A stretch of DNA of 62,344 nt from Oscillibacter sp. (GCA_014799925.1 JAAVHC010000035.1:1-62344); one strand, 5' to 3'; positions 17,725 to 26,775 are shown, counted from the first letter of the stretch. The notes: generated from the sequence alone by a model not told the origin. Program-made: numbers and translations.

Positions 17725-18809
17725 TAACCCTCACCTCCCTTGATGGCGTTGGTGGTTTCTTTATCAAAGAAATGCTTGCGTTTGAAGGTAAAGGAGGCCG
17801 TATCCCCTACCTTGTAATCCCGCCAGCCCTTCAGCTTGGCGGAAATTTTCGTGTTGGGCGCCCTGGAAGCCCCAATGTGGCCGTGTACCAGGGTGTTCAT
17901 CCCCAGATTCTCATTGGAGTTCACCGTGACGGGTACGTCCGAGCCCTCCACAATGTTCTCCGGGCGGACGCCCAGAATAATCTCCCTGCCGTTGTAAGCG
18001 CGCAGCGTATGCTGTTCCTCTGCGGTCAGGTCCACCTGGAAGCCCTCGCCCACCAGCTTGCCGCTATTCACCCGCACATCGTAGAAATTCATGGGCGGCA
18101 GGCCAATAAAGCTGGCCACAAACACGTTGGCGGGAGAGTCGTACAGCTCCAGAGGCGTGCCCACCTGCTGGACATGGCCCATGGACATGCAGACGATGCG
18201 GTCGGCCAGGGTCAGCGCCTCCGTCTGATCGTGGGTCACGTAGAGCATCGTGGCCTGCAGCCTCTTGTGAAGGAGCAGGATCTCCCGGCGGGTCGCGCCG
18301 CGGAGCTTGGCATCCAGGTTGCTGAGAGGCTCGTCAAACAGAAACACCTTGGGGTTGCGCACGATGGAGCGGCCCATGGCCACCCGCTGGCGCTGTCCGC
18401 CGGAAAGCTGGGCGGGCTTCTTGTTCAGCTGGCTGGTCAGGCCCAGGATCTCCGCCGCCGCCAGGACCTTCTTGTGGATCACGTTGGGATTTTCCTTGCG
18501 CAGGGTGAGGGAGAACGCCATGTTCTCGTAGATGGTCATGTGACCGTAAAGGGCGTAGCTCTGGAACACCATGGCCATATCCCGGTCCTTGGCCGGAGCG
18601 GCGGTGATGTCCTTTCCGTCCAGCAGCAGCTTACCGCCGGAGATGTCTTCCAGGCCGGCCACCATGCGCAGGGTAGTGGACTTTCCGCAGCCGGAAGGTC
18701 CCACCAATACGATGAGCTCGCCGTCCTTCACGTCCAGGTTGAAGTCAAAGACCGCCTGCACGTTGTTGTCATAGATCTTATCAATGTGCTGCAAATTCAG
18801 TGTCGCCAT
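17724..18809 (-). CDS. Sugar ABC transporter ATPase, MsmX/UgpC type (second copy)
   Basis: A 361-residue ATPase with Walker A GPSGCGKST, signature LSGGQRQRVAMGRSI, Walker B VFLFDEPLSNLD, the switch His in VTHDQTEALTLADR and a C-terminal TOBE domain. AAGGAGGCGAAGAG precedes the ATG. It is placed between small membrane-protein genes downstream of the LplABC-type importer, which lacks its own ATPase elsewhere, so it is the natural motor of that importer. It may also serve the first importer. Confidence 0.95.
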   Translation of the reverse strand: MATLNLQHIDKIYDNNVQAVFDFNLDVKDGELIVLVGPSGCGKSTTLRMVAGLEDISGGKLLLDGKDITAAPAKDRDMAMVFQSYALYGHMTIYENMAFSLTLRKENPNVIHKKVLAAAEILGLTSQLNKKPAQLSGGQRQRVAMGRSIVRNPKVFLFDEPLSNLDAKLRGATRREILLLHKRLQATMLYVTHDQTEALTLADRIVCMSMGHVQQVGTPLELYDSPANVFVASFIGLPPMNFYDVRVNSGKLVGEGFQVDLTAEEQHTLRAYNGREIILGVRPENIVEGSDVPVTVNSNENLGMNTLVHGHIGASRAPNTKISAKLKGWRDYKVGDTASFTFKRKHFFDKETTNAIKGGEG

Positions 18810-18821
18810 CTCTTCGCCTCC

Positions 18822-19313
18822 TTATACACCCTGGGCGTCCAGGGTTTTGAGGTGCTCCGCCAGCTCCCTGCAGCGGACAAGGTTCACTGCCGCCGACGCG
18901 ATCAGGCATACCGCAGACAGGACCAGATAAACCACAACCCGGAAGAACTGCCCGTCCTGCATGACAGTGACGGCCTCTCCATTGATTACGGCAGCAGCGG
19001 TATGCGCCTGCGTGGGGATGATAAAGATCCGCACGATCTGAAGCGCCCCCATCACAGCCAGCAGATAAGAATACTGCTTCTTATAATTCTTCACACCTTC
19101 CGAGGACAGGAACACCGCCAGCATGAACACCAGGTTATAGACGATGGAAGCGCCGATGAGAATGCTGTAATACCAGGAGCCTACGTCGGACTTGTAGATG
19201 CTGACAAAATAGAATACGTTGAGCAGGATGCCCAGGATGGCAAGGTTCGAAGCCAGGGAATTTTTAATAAAGCGCATCCTGTCCCGCTGTATGGTGCGTT
19301 CTTCGGCTGTCAT
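18822..19313 (-). CDS. Small multi-pass membrane protein of the oligosaccharide-transport operon (unknown)
   Basis: 163 residues with about four helices (roughly residues 22-40, 50-68, 80-98 and 125-148) and a short cytoplasmic tail. The start at 19313 is chosen because its ATG overlaps the upstream stop as ATGA, the usual coupled arrangement; the open frame to 19478 lies inside the upstream gene. It ends 12 bp before the ATPase start. No family recognised. Together with its three neighbours it may be an accessory subunit of the importer; this is inference. Confidence 0.72.
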   Translation of the reverse strand: MTAEERTIQRDRMRFIKNSLASNLAILGILLNVFYFVSIYKSDVGSWYYSILIGASIVYNLVFMLAVFLSSEGVKNYKKQYSYLLAVMGALQIVRIFIIPTQAHTAAAVINGEAVTVMQDGQFFRVVVYLVLSAVCLIASAAVNLVRCRELAEHLKTLDAQGV

Positions 19314-19900
19314 CCGGCAATCCTCCTTCCTTCTCCTATCAGCTTCGCCTCGTCCTTCATCAGCTGCACCTTCCACACCGCGTTGACCACCAGCAGGACG
19401 CATACGATCAGCAGCAGCGCGAACACCAGGTAGTGCAGATCGAACCAGAAGGTGGACTCCGTGTACAGGGTGCCCCACATCTCGGCGTGCTCCTTCAGCG
19501 CCGCGAAGTCCACCTGGAGGAACTGGGCCTTGAAGATCTCGATGTAGGTGTGGGCGAACCAGGCGTTATACAGGCCGCCTGCCACGAACAGACCGGTGGC
19601 GACATAATTTCCGATGTAATATCTCCTCCGGCTGTGGGTGTTGGTGATATAGAGCAGAAGCCCCAACAGGATCTGGCCGATGCTGTACATCAGGAACATC
19701 CGGTTGAACTCCTGCATGTTGTAGTAAACGATAGAGCCGGGAACGTCGGTCTGGGTCACGTTGTTGGGATTGCGCATGGTATCATAGAGGCTATCATACA
19801 GATCGGTCATGATCCCGAGCGTATAGAGGAAAAACATCGCGCTCACAATGATAGCCGCCATACAAAGGAACTTTTGCGCGGTCATTTGCTTTTTATACAT
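19310..19900 (-). CDS. Four-helix membrane protein following the binding-protein gene (unknown)
   Basis: 196 residues with four hydrophobic helices (about residues 9-30, 68-86, 95-115 and 151-175) and a basic tail ending KLIGEGRRIAG. A strong GGAGGCTGCT site precedes the ATG. It is the first gene after the solute-binding lipoprotein, from which it is separated by a hairpin, and its stop overlaps the next start. The polar loop after helix 1 carries a run of Asn, Thr and Asp residues. I do not recognise the family; it may be related to the protein at 17161. Confidence 0.75.
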   Translation of the reverse strand: MYKKQMTAQKFLCMAAIIVSAMFFLYTLGIMTDLYDSLYDTMRNPNNVTQTDVPGSIVYYNMQEFNRMFLMYSIGQILLGLLLYITNTHSRRRYYIGNYVATGLFVAGGLYNAWFAHTYIEIFKAQFLQVDFAALKEHAEMWGTLYTESTFWFDLHYLVFALLLIVCVLLVVNAVWKVQLMKDEAKLIGEGRRIAG

Positions 19901-19930
19901 AGCAGCCTCCTCCGGGAAATCATGGCTCCC

Positions 19931-19959
19931 CTGGCCCGGGAGTGAGGCTCCCAGGCCAG
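19931..19959. terminator. Hairpin after the second binding-protein gene
   Basis: A 12-bp stem with one mismatch (19931-19942 with 19948-19959) and TGAGG loop follows the lipoprotein gene (stop at 20002). It matches the position of the hairpin at 4547 in the first importer operon and probably protects or partly terminates the lipoprotein mRNA. Confidence 0.5.
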
Positions 19960-20001
19960 GCGGAGGATCGAAATGGTTCCGTTATCTGGCGTATGCCAGC
20001 A

Positions 20002-22185
20002 TTACTTCAGGGTGTTGTAGTAGGCGATGTCCTTCTGCCAGGCGCTTTCCTTGATGGCCAGATACTGACGGCCGGACCAGGAGTTGGCCACGGTGTCGGC
20101 GGTGCTGGCAGCGTCCTGCATACCGGACTCGGTATAGCCGTTGACGATGATCTCCAGCAGCATGTTGCTGCCGTCCTTCTGCTGGTTGAACCGGTCGGTG
20201 AGCTCGGTATAGCCGCTGATGGTGGAGTTCTCAACGGTGGTGGTGGGCAGAACGGTGGGGACGATGGTGTACCAGGGGTTGCTGGCCATGGCCAGCTCGG
20301 GGTGCTTGATGGTGCCCAGGCCGATGGCGTTGGAGATGTAGCCCGCGCCCTCCTTGCCGACCTCGTGGGTGCACTGATACTCAAAGGCCTGGCTCTTCAG
20401 GAAGGACAGGGTGGAGCCCAGGTAGTTGCGGGCGTAGTTGGTGTAGTTGCCGCCGGACTTATCCCACAGCTCCGCGTAGGTCTCGTCGGCGATGACGGGC
20501 ATCTGCTTGCCGTTGAAGTTGAAGGTCTCGCCGCCCTTGATGAAAGCGTCGGGGCCGTAGCTCATCAGGATCTGGCCTTTCTCGGAGTAAGCGAAGTCGA
20601 TGAGGGCCAGAGCGGCGTTCAGCTTGTTCTCGTCGCTGCCCACGCCGGCCTTGGAGATGCCCCAGCCGTCGGTCTTGACGGAACGCCAGGACTCGGTGAA
20701 GCGCATATACACGCCGTCGTCATTGGTGCCGTCATACCAGCGAGCCACGGGGACCATGGCGGCCATGTACTTCTCACCCTCATCGCCGTCCTTGTTCAGC
20801 TTGGTGGCGTTCATCAGGGTCTGGGTCTGGTTGTAGTCGTAGTGCATGAAGCCCAGGTCGTTCTCCAGGTAGGTGCCGGAGTTCTCGGTGGACATATCAA
20901 CGAAAGCCTTGGAAATCAAGCCCTCCTTGACCATGGCGTTCATCCGCTCCATGGCCTCGTAGGTGTCGGCCTCCTGGCGGGCATCGTGCATCGCATTGTC
21001 GGCGCCTACGTACAGGTAGTCCTGACGGGACTCCAGGCCGCGCACGCCGAACAGGGTGCCGGCAAAGCGGAACATATCCACGCGGCGCTGGTTGTTGTCG
21101 TCCTCACGGGAAAACAGGCCCTGGATGGTGTCGGTGCCGTTGAGGGTCTGGGGATTGGCCACCACGCAGCGCAGCAGGGCCACCAGCTCGTCGGCGTCCC
21201 AGGCGGCGTTCTGGCCGATAAACAGGTTGGCGCGGTCAGTGCCGTAGTAGCCGTTGTAAGCCAGATCGATGTAGTTGCGGAGCATATTGACGGCGTCCAC
21301 GCCGTTCAGGGCGCCGGCGGCGTTCATGGACGCTACGATGTTGCCGGCGGCGTCATAGTCCTTGGTCACCTGTTCCACGGCGGTACCAGCGGCATTGACC
21401 ACGTCCACAGTCACCTTGCCGGAGGTGGGCATATAGGGCTGATAGACGGCGGCGGCCAGGTTCTTGCTGGCGCTGGCGGTGAAGTCGCCCTCGCCGTTGA
21501 GCAGCTTCTCCACCCAGTCGGTGCGCATCAGGGGCATACGCTCGATGTCGTCCACGCCGTCAAAGTAGGGGCTGAAGTAGATGGCTCCGGTATCGGTGTT
21601 GCCGGTGATGGACATGTGGACGATGGGGTTGGCTTCCAGATAGGCCTTGAAGTTGGGCATCTTATCCAGATACTCGGCGATGTTCACCATGTTGCCGGCC
21701 TCACCGTTCTCGGTGAGCTTGGTAGCGGTGCCGCTGACCATGTCCACGTCGCTCAGGCGCTCTTTCCAGAAGTCAAATTCCTTGCTGGCGCTGTTGCCCT
21801 GGTACTTGTCCTCGAAGACGATGTTCAGCTGGTTCTGGACCTCAACCCAGGTGGGCTTCAGCTCGCCGGTGTGGTAGGTCACGCCGTCGGCCAGAGTCAC
21901 GCCCTCGCCGGCGGTCTCCGCGTCGAACGCGATACCGGTCTTGGCGTTGTTATAGCCGGTGGCCATGCGCAGGGTCGTACCGGCGGCATAGGTCAGGGTG
22001 TTGTCAGCGGGAGTGGTATCGCTGGGAGTGTTGGAATCACTGGGGGTGCTGGGGGTATTGTTGGTGGTATTGTTCTGCGCAGGGGTGCTGTCCTCATACT
22101 GAATGCTGGGACCGCAGCCGCTCAGCAGGGCGGCCGCCATCACGACGACAAGAATCGCCGCAAGCAGGGACTTATACTTTTTCAT
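20002..22185 (-). CDS. Large extracellular solute-binding lipoprotein (LplA/YtcQ-like)
   Basis: A 727-residue lipoprotein, long for the class, as in the family that binds complex oligosaccharides. Lipobox LLSGC lies at about residues 20-24, followed by a Thr/Ser/Pro/Asn-rich linker to about residue 65 that tethers the binding domain to the membrane. GGATTATC precedes the ATG. It lies directly after the two LplB/LplC-type permease genes. In Bacillus the equivalent YtcQ-YteP-YtcP importer takes up rhamnogalacturonan fragments with MsmX; the same role fits the GH105, GH28 and GH112 genes here. Substrate identity remains inferred. Confidence 0.92.
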   Translation of the reverse strand: MKKYKSLLAAILVVVMAAALLSGCGPSIQYEDSTPAQNNTTNNTPSTPSDSNTPSDTTPADNTLTYAAGTTLRMATGYNNAKTGIAFDAETAGEGVTLADGVTYHTGELKPTWVEVQNQLNIVFEDKYQGNSASKEFDFWKERLSDVDMVSGTATKLTENGEAGNMVNIAEYLDKMPNFKAYLEANPIVHMSITGNTDTGAIYFSPYFDGVDDIERMPLMRTDWVEKLLNGEGDFTASASKNLAAAVYQPYMPTSGKVTVDVVNAAGTAVEQVTKDYDAAGNIVASMNAAGALNGVDAVNMLRNYIDLAYNGYYGTDRANLFIGQNAAWDADELVALLRCVVANPQTLNGTDTIQGLFSREDDNNQRRVDMFRFAGTLFGVRGLESRQDYLYVGADNAMHDARQEADTYEAMERMNAMVKEGLISKAFVDMSTENSGTYLENDLGFMHYDYNQTQTLMNATKLNKDGDEGEKYMAAMVPVARWYDGTNDDGVYMRFTESWRSVKTDGWGISKAGVGSDENKLNAALALIDFAYSEKGQILMSYGPDAFIKGGETFNFNGKQMPVIADETYAELWDKSGGNYTNYARNYLGSTLSFLKSQAFEYQCTHEVGKEGAGYISNAIGLGTIKHPELAMASNPWYTIVPTVLPTTTVENSTISGYTELTDRFNQQKDGSNMLLEIIVNGYTESGMQDAASTADTVANSWSGRQYLAIKESAWQKDIAYYNTLK

Positions 22186-22269
22186 GATAATCCTCCTTAA
22201 AAGTCTGTCTGTATGAATGAAACGTCAGGGAGCGCCCGGACGAAACATACATGGATGCCGGGGACCGCC

Positions 22270-23160
22270 TTACTCCTTCACGCCGCCAACATTGGTGCCC
22301 TTGGCGAAATACTTCTGAATGAAGGGGTAGATAACCAGAATCGGTACGATGGAGCAGACGATGAGAGCGTAGATCATGGAGTCAGAGGCGAACACCTCGT
22401 TCCAGCCCGCAATCGTCTCAGGATCGGTGTACTGCTCCAGCTGAAGCCGGATGAATACCTGCAGGGGCTGTTCGCTGGAGTTGGAAATCATCTGCCGGGC
22501 CCAGAAGTAGCCGTTCCAGCGGGAAATGGCGAAGAACAGGGCCACGGTGGCGATGGTGGATTTGCTCATGGGGATGTATACGGTGCTCAGCACCTGCATC
22601 TCGGTGGCTCCGTCCACGATGGCCGCCTCCTCGATCTCGGAGGGCACGCCCTCGAAGGCGTTGCGCAGCAGGATGATGTTCATGGCCGCCATGCCCATGG
22701 CGATAACCACCAGCCACTTGTCGTCCTTGATGCCCACGGCGGTGAACACATCCCGGGTAGCCAGGTAGTTCAGGTACTGGGGCACAATGCCCGCGGAGAA
22801 CCACATGGTGAACACCAGGAAGAAGTTGAAGAACTTCCGGAACAGCAGCCGCCGCTTGGACAGGGCGTAAGCGCCCAGGATGGCGGTGAACATGGACCAC
22901 AGGGTGCCGTACAGCGTGAGGAACAGGGTGTTGGAATAGGCGTTCCAGAACATGTTGTTCTTGAACATCCGGGCGAACGCCTCAAACTGCAGGTCCTTGG
23001 GAAACAGCACCACGGAGCCGTACTCCACGGCGGACCGGCCGCTGATGGACGCGGACACGGCATAGACGAAGGGGTACAGGCAGCACAGGGCGAACATGGT
23101 CAGCAGGGTGTAACTGATGATCTTGAAGATCAGCTCAGAAATCTCTAGTTTTCTTTTCAT
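22270..23160 (-). CDS. Oligosaccharide ABC transporter permease, LplC/YtcP type
   Basis: A 296-residue permease with six helices. It has the EAA loop EIEEAAIVDGATEMQVLSTVYIPM (shown in part, near residue 180) and the TNVGGVKE C-terminus typical of LplC-like proteins. It pairs with the permease encoded 12 bp upstream. The 84-bp gap to the lipoprotein gene carries no gene. It forms half of the membrane channel of the second importer. Confidence 0.95.
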   Translation of the reverse strand: MKRKLEISELIFKIISYTLLTMFALCCLYPFVYAVSASISGRSAVEYGSVVLFPKDLQFEAFARMFKNNMFWNAYSNTLFLTLYGTLWSMFTAILGAYALSKRRLLFRKFFNFFLVFTMWFSAGIVPQYLNYLATRDVFTAVGIKDDKWLVVIAMGMAAMNIILLRNAFEGVPSEIEEAAIVDGATEMQVLSTVYIPMSKSTIATVALFFAISRWNGYFWARQMISNSSEQPLQVFIRLQLEQYTDPETIAGWNEVFASDSMIYALIVCSIVPILVIYPFIQKYFAKGTNVGGVKE

Positions 23161-23172
23161 AGCGCCCTCCCG

Positions 23173-24231
23173 TCAGTACAGCGAGGTGTTGGATGCCTTG
23201 CGCGCAATGGTATTGGCTCCGATGACCAGCAGCATTCCGATGACGTTGTTCATCATCTCCGCCGCCGCCGCGATGCCGGTGCCCGCGCCGTTGGCTCCCA
23301 TGCCCTGCCGGTTGGCGAAGGTGGACACCACATCGGCGGTGACATAGGTGTTGGTGTTGTACAGCAGCAATACCTTTTCATAGCCGATGTTCAGCAGGGA
23401 GCCGATACGGGTGATGAGCATGATGACGATGGTGGACAGGATGCTGGGCAGTACCACGTACCGCATCTGGGCCATCTTGTCCGCGCCGTCGATCTGGGCG
23501 GCCTCGTAGCTGGTGGGCGAGATGGCGATGATGGCCGCGAAGAACACGATGCTGTCATAGCCCGCGCCCTCCCAGATGCCGCTGATCTGATAGATGGCAC
23601 GGAAGAAGGACGGGTTGTTCAGCAGTCCCGCGTTGGCCACCTCTCCGCTGAGAAGTCCCAGGCCGGACAGCGCCTGGCTGACAATGCCCATACCGGTGGT
23701 CAGGGAGCCCTGCTTCACCAGCATGGTCACCAGCGAGGTCATGACGACGGTGGACATGAACTTCGGCAGGTACGTGAGCACCTGGTAGACGCTCCGGGCG
23801 GCGTTTGAGCGGATCTCATTGAAAAACAGCGCCAGGATGATCGGGATGGGGAAGCCGAAGCACAGTCCGTAGAAGCTCAGGATAAAGGTGTTGCGCATCG
23901 CTCTCCAGAAATCGGTGGAGAGCTGGTCTCCGCCAACCAGCAGCCGCTTGAAATACGAGAAGCCGGAAAACAGCTGCTGCGAGACAGGAATGACATCGTT
24001 GGACACCTTGAAGCAGCCCAGAAGCTCATACATGGGGAAATAGCGCCAGAACAGGAACACCAGGATCATGGGGACCAGCATCAGATACAGCCGCCAGTCC
24101 TTCAGAATGGTAGTACCTACGTGACGCCAATAGTGTTTTTCCACGTCGTCCCGGACCGCCTGTTCCGGGCTGATCCGGTAGACTTTGGCTTCCTTGTCAA
24201 ATTCAAGGAAATCCGCTGCCCTAACTTTCAT
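23173..24231 (-). CDS. Oligosaccharide ABC transporter permease, LplB/YteP type
   Basis: 352 residues, longer than its partner owing to an N-terminal extension of about 55 residues before the first helix, as in LplB/YteP proteins. The EAA loop (SYEAAQIDGADKMAQMRYVV) lies near residue 240. It is encoded 15 bp after the six-helix membrane protein gene and 12 bp before the second permease. It carries imported oligosaccharide from the lipoprotein at 20002. Confidence 0.95.
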   Translation of the reverse strand: MKVRAADFLEFDKEAKVYRISPEQAVRDDVEKHYWRHVGTTILKDWRLYLMLVPMILVFLFWRYFPMYELLGCFKVSNDVIPVSQQLFSGFSYFKRLLVGGDQLSTDFWRAMRNTFILSFYGLCFGFPIPIILALFFNEIRSNAARSVYQVLTYLPKFMSTVVMTSLVTMLVKQGSLTTGMGIVSQALSGLGLLSGEVANAGLLNNPSFFRAIYQISGIWEGAGYDSIVFFAAIIAISPTSYEAAQIDGADKMAQMRYVVLPSILSTIVIMLITRIGSLLNIGYEKVLLLYNTNTYVTADVVSTFANRQGMGANGAGTGIAAAAEMMNNVIGMLLVIGANTIARKASNTSLY

Positions 24232-24246
24232 AGTTTACCTCCTTTT

Positions 24247-24810
24247 TTATTCCTCCTCCGCGTGGATACGGAGAAGGTAATGTTTTTGATCCTCATAGAC
24301 ACCGTCCAGCTTTCGCGCTATCCAGATGATCACAAAGGTGAATAGGAGGGAGAGGCTGTCGGTGGTGAAAAAGCCAACCGTATCAGCCGGACGGGCTCCC
24401 AGCAGAAGAGCCACAGCCGCCCTCCCCCCCTGCATCAGCACTTGTACCAGCAGGGGGAAAATCAGGGACAAATGTCCCGTGCGCACCCGCTCCCTGCCGA
24501 AAGCGTTCAGCAGGAGCACGGCAAACAGGGAAAACAGGTTGCCGGCGCAGTAAATAAGAAACTGTCCTCCGGTGGCCCCGGAGAAAAAGCAGAAAACAAA
24601 GCCCGCCTCCACCGCGTGGATGGCGCCCCAGGCGCCCCAGCGCATATAGACAATGGCGGTAATCGCCGCCGCCAGGGATACCGTGAAGGGCTGGCCCGGA
24701 AACCACCAGTTGGCGGCGCGTACAATGACGAACTCAAAAACAGCCAGCGCCATTCCCAGCAGGGTCAGGTCTATGGCGCGATATTCCTTCCATGTGCGCT
24801 GCCGTTTCAT
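24247..24810 (-). CDS. Six-helix integral membrane protein (unknown; S-component-like layout)
   Basis: 187 residues with about six hydrophobic segments, a charged N-terminus and a charged tail. Size, helix number and the YMRWGAWGAIHAVEAG loop recall the substrate-binding S-components of ECF transporters, but no ECF ATPases or T-component are encoded nearby and no diagnostic motif is certain. The ATG overlaps the pectinesterase stop (ATGA) and the gene ends 15 bp before the LplB-type permease. It is thus co-translated with pectin genes. It could be an accessory transporter for a small pectin product such as rhamnose or galacturonate; that is speculation. Confidence 0.65.
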   Translation of the reverse strand: MKRQRTWKEYRAIDLTLLGMALAVFEFVIVRAANWWFPGQPFTVSLAAAITAIVYMRWGAWGAIHAVEAGFVFCFFSGATGGQFLIYCAGNLFSLFAVLLLNAFGRERVRTGHLSLIFPLLVQVLMQGGRAAVALLLGARPADTVGFFTTDSLSLLFTFVIIWIARKLDGVYEDQKHYLLRIHAEEE

Positions 24811-25673
24811 TCGGGTTCCACCTGCCTTGTCCAGCTTACCCGGCCCTGTACGGGGGGGTGTTCATAAAACCGGGCGGTGCGGTCCCGATGGGTATCGTTC
24901 CACTTGTCGAAGCCCAGAGGAGAAATATGATCCTCATAGGAGCAGTTCTGAAAGACGCACAATCCATAGTCCCGCCAGGGGCGGGCCAGGTAGATGGAAC
25001 CGGGGGTGACCCCCTCTTCCGCCGTAAACCGGCAGTTCTGAAAACGGAAGCCCTCCGTCTGGTCCGGACTGTGGGCGGGGGCGGCGGCATAGCCCACGTC
25101 CCGGGCGTCTGCCAGCGAACGGATCTCGCAGTTTTCAAACACCGCTTCGCCGCAGCCGAAGATGAAATCCACCGTTCCCTCAATAAGGCAGCCCGTAAAC
25201 CGCTGGCGGCACGGCTTATCCCGGCGCAGATGAGGCGGCAGGAAGTCCCTGTACCGCTCGATGAGGTCGGACGGCAGCGGACCCAGGAAAAGCGTGTCCT
25301 GTGTGGAGGTCAGCCGGCAGCGCTCCATTGTAAAATCGTCGCCGTATACGGTGAGGGCCACCTCCTGGCCTTTCTCCTCCGGGCGGAGAGCGTCGTTAAC
25401 GATGGACAGATTCCGCATGGCAACGCCGTCGGCGCATACCGCCAGCGTCCAGGTGCGGAAGGTGTTGTACTCTACGCCCCTGTCATCCAGCTTTTTGGCG
25501 TAGTCGTCCCAGATGATGCGGGTACGATCCGCCCCGGCCCCAAGCAGGGTCAGGCCCGGGGTGAAAATGGCGGACTTAGCGCGGTACTCCCCCTCGGCCA
25601 GTTGAATGACATCACCGGGGCGGGCACGGTCAAATGCCGCCTGGAGGTCGCCGCACGCGTCAATATGAATCAC
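24807..25673 (-). CDS. Pectinesterase (CE8), cytoplasmic
   Basis: A 288-residue right-handed beta-helix enzyme of family CE8. It shows the conserved blocks STQDTLFLG (Gln of the oxyanion hole), GTVDFIFGCGEAVF (catalytic Asp), AAPAHSP and LARPWRDYG (substrate-binding Arg and Trp). It removes methyl esters from homogalacturonan pieces, making them accessible to GH28 and GH4 enzymes. The start is GTG at 25673 directly after AAGGAGGGG; the longer open frame to 25829 would overlap lacI. No signal peptide is present, unlike typical secreted pectinesterases, so the substrate must be imported oligomers. Confidence 0.92.
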   Translation of the reverse strand: MIHIDACGDLQAAFDRARPGDVIQLAEGEYRAKSAIFTPGLTLLGAGADRTRIIWDDYAKKLDDRGVEYNTFRTWTLAVCADGVAMRNLSIVNDALRPEEKGQEVALTVYGDDFTMERCRLTSTQDTLFLGPLPSDLIERYRDFLPPHLRRDKPCRQRFTGCLIEGTVDFIFGCGEAVFENCEIRSLADARDVGYAAAPAHSPDQTEGFRFQNCRFTAEEGVTPGSIYLARPWRDYGLCVFQNCSYEDHISPLGFDKWNDTHRDRTARFYEHPPVQGRVSWTRQVEPE

Positions 25674-25728
25674 AAAAGCCCCTCCTTGCCGAAATCCCCG
25701 GCGGTCCGTTGCCGCGGACTTCCCGCGC

Positions 25729-26730
25729 TCAGAAATCCGTGGTACCCCGGCGGATGAAGCAGCCCTTGGCGGATACCTTCCCGCCGGCGGGCCTGCCGCT
25801 GAGATGCAGCTTAATAAAGTCAACGGCAATCTGGCACAGCCGCTGCTCCCTGCTGTCGATCGTGGACAATTCCGGGTTGCAGCAAACGGACAGCTCCGAG
25901 TTGTTATAGCCGATGATGCACAGGTCGCCGGGAACGGACAGCCCCTTGCGCTTGGCGTATTTCAGCGCGCCGGCCGCCAGAGCGTCGTTGGCGGCGAAAA
26001 TGCCGTCCACATCCAGTTCCCGGAGCCTCAGCAGATGGTTGCAGGTCTGATTGATCTGGTTGGACAGGCCCACGTTTATGTCCCCGCGCAGCCCCAGTCC
26101 GGCCTGGGCCAGGGCTTCCTGACAGCCCTGACGCTTCAGGTTGGTGCTCACGGTATCCATATCGGTAAGGAACAAAACCTTCCGCCGCCCGGAGGCAATC
26201 ATCTCAGCCGTCGCCATGCGGGAAGCCTCATAGTCGTCACAGACGGCGCAGCAGATATTATCCCCCCGGACATAGCCGTTGACGAGGACCACGGGAACCA
26301 GCTTCGCCGCCTCCCGGATATAGTCCGCCCGCTCGGAATCCGGATCGTCATCGGCGTAGACCGAGCCGATGAGCATCAGCGCGTCCACCTGCCGGTGAAG
26401 CAGGGAGGTCACCGCAAACCGGCAGTCCTCGTAGCCATAGCCGCTGCAATACAGCAGGCTGTCATACCCGTAATCCCGAAGGCTGCGCTCCAGAGCGGCA
26501 ACCGCTTTCGCCATATAGTCGTCCGCCGCGTCCGGGCAGATCAGACCGATGGTCTTCAGCGCGTTCAATCCCAGCCGCCGGGAGAAGCCGCTGGGGACAT
26601 ATCCGTACTCCTCCATGATCCTGCGTACCCGCAGCTTGGTCTTTTCCGCCACATTGGGACTGTCGTTGAGCACCCGTGAAACGGTGGCGATGGAAACGCC
26701 CGCTAACTCCGCAACATCATAGATGTTCAT
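25729..26730 (-). CDS. LacI-family transcriptional repressor of the pectin/uronate locus
   Basis: A 333-residue repressor. The N-terminal helix-turn-helix and hinge read YDVAELAGVSIATVSRVLN, and a periplasmic-binding-protein-like effector domain follows, ending in the usual RRGTTDF. It is the first gene of the long minus-strand run and divergent from uxaA. The two palindromes at 26755 and 26926, one behind each promoter, are its likely operators, so it would control itself with the pectinesterase and importer genes and also the uxa operon. The inducer is probably an intermediate such as 2-keto-3-deoxygluconate or a uronate; this is inferred from the pathway. Confidence 0.93.
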   Translation of the reverse strand: MNIYDVAELAGVSIATVSRVLNDSPNVAEKTKLRVRRIMEEYGYVPSGFSRRLGLNALKTIGLICPDAADDYMAKAVAALERSLRDYGYDSLLYCSGYGYEDCRFAVTSLLHRQVDALMLIGSVYADDDPDSERADYIREAAKLVPVVLVNGYVRGDNICCAVCDDYEASRMATAEMIASGRRKVLFLTDMDTVSTNLKRQGCQEALAQAGLGLRGDINVGLSNQINQTCNHLLRLRELDVDGIFAANDALAAGALKYAKRKGLSVPGDLCIIGYNNSELSVCCNPELSTIDSREQRLCQIAVDFIKLHLSGRPAGGKVSAKGCFIRRGTTDF

Positions 26731-26754
26731 TCCGACACCCCCCGGATCAGACTA

Positions 26755-26768
26755 TGTAAATTCTTACA
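26755..26768. promoter_or_regulatory. LacI-type operator in front of the repressor gene
   Basis: TGTAAATTCTTACA, an imperfect 14-bp palindrome with LacI-style TGTAA/TTACA arms. It begins seven bases after the -10 of the lacI promoter on the minus strand, where a bound repressor would block transcription. Confidence 0.6.
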
Positions 26769-26775
26769 CAAGGAT

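Noticed and set aside
19942-22200. 752-codon plus-strand frame opposite the large binding protein
   Set aside because: Low-complexity Gly/Val/Leu/Ala sequence without motifs; the lipoprotein on the minus strand has a signal peptide and a good site.
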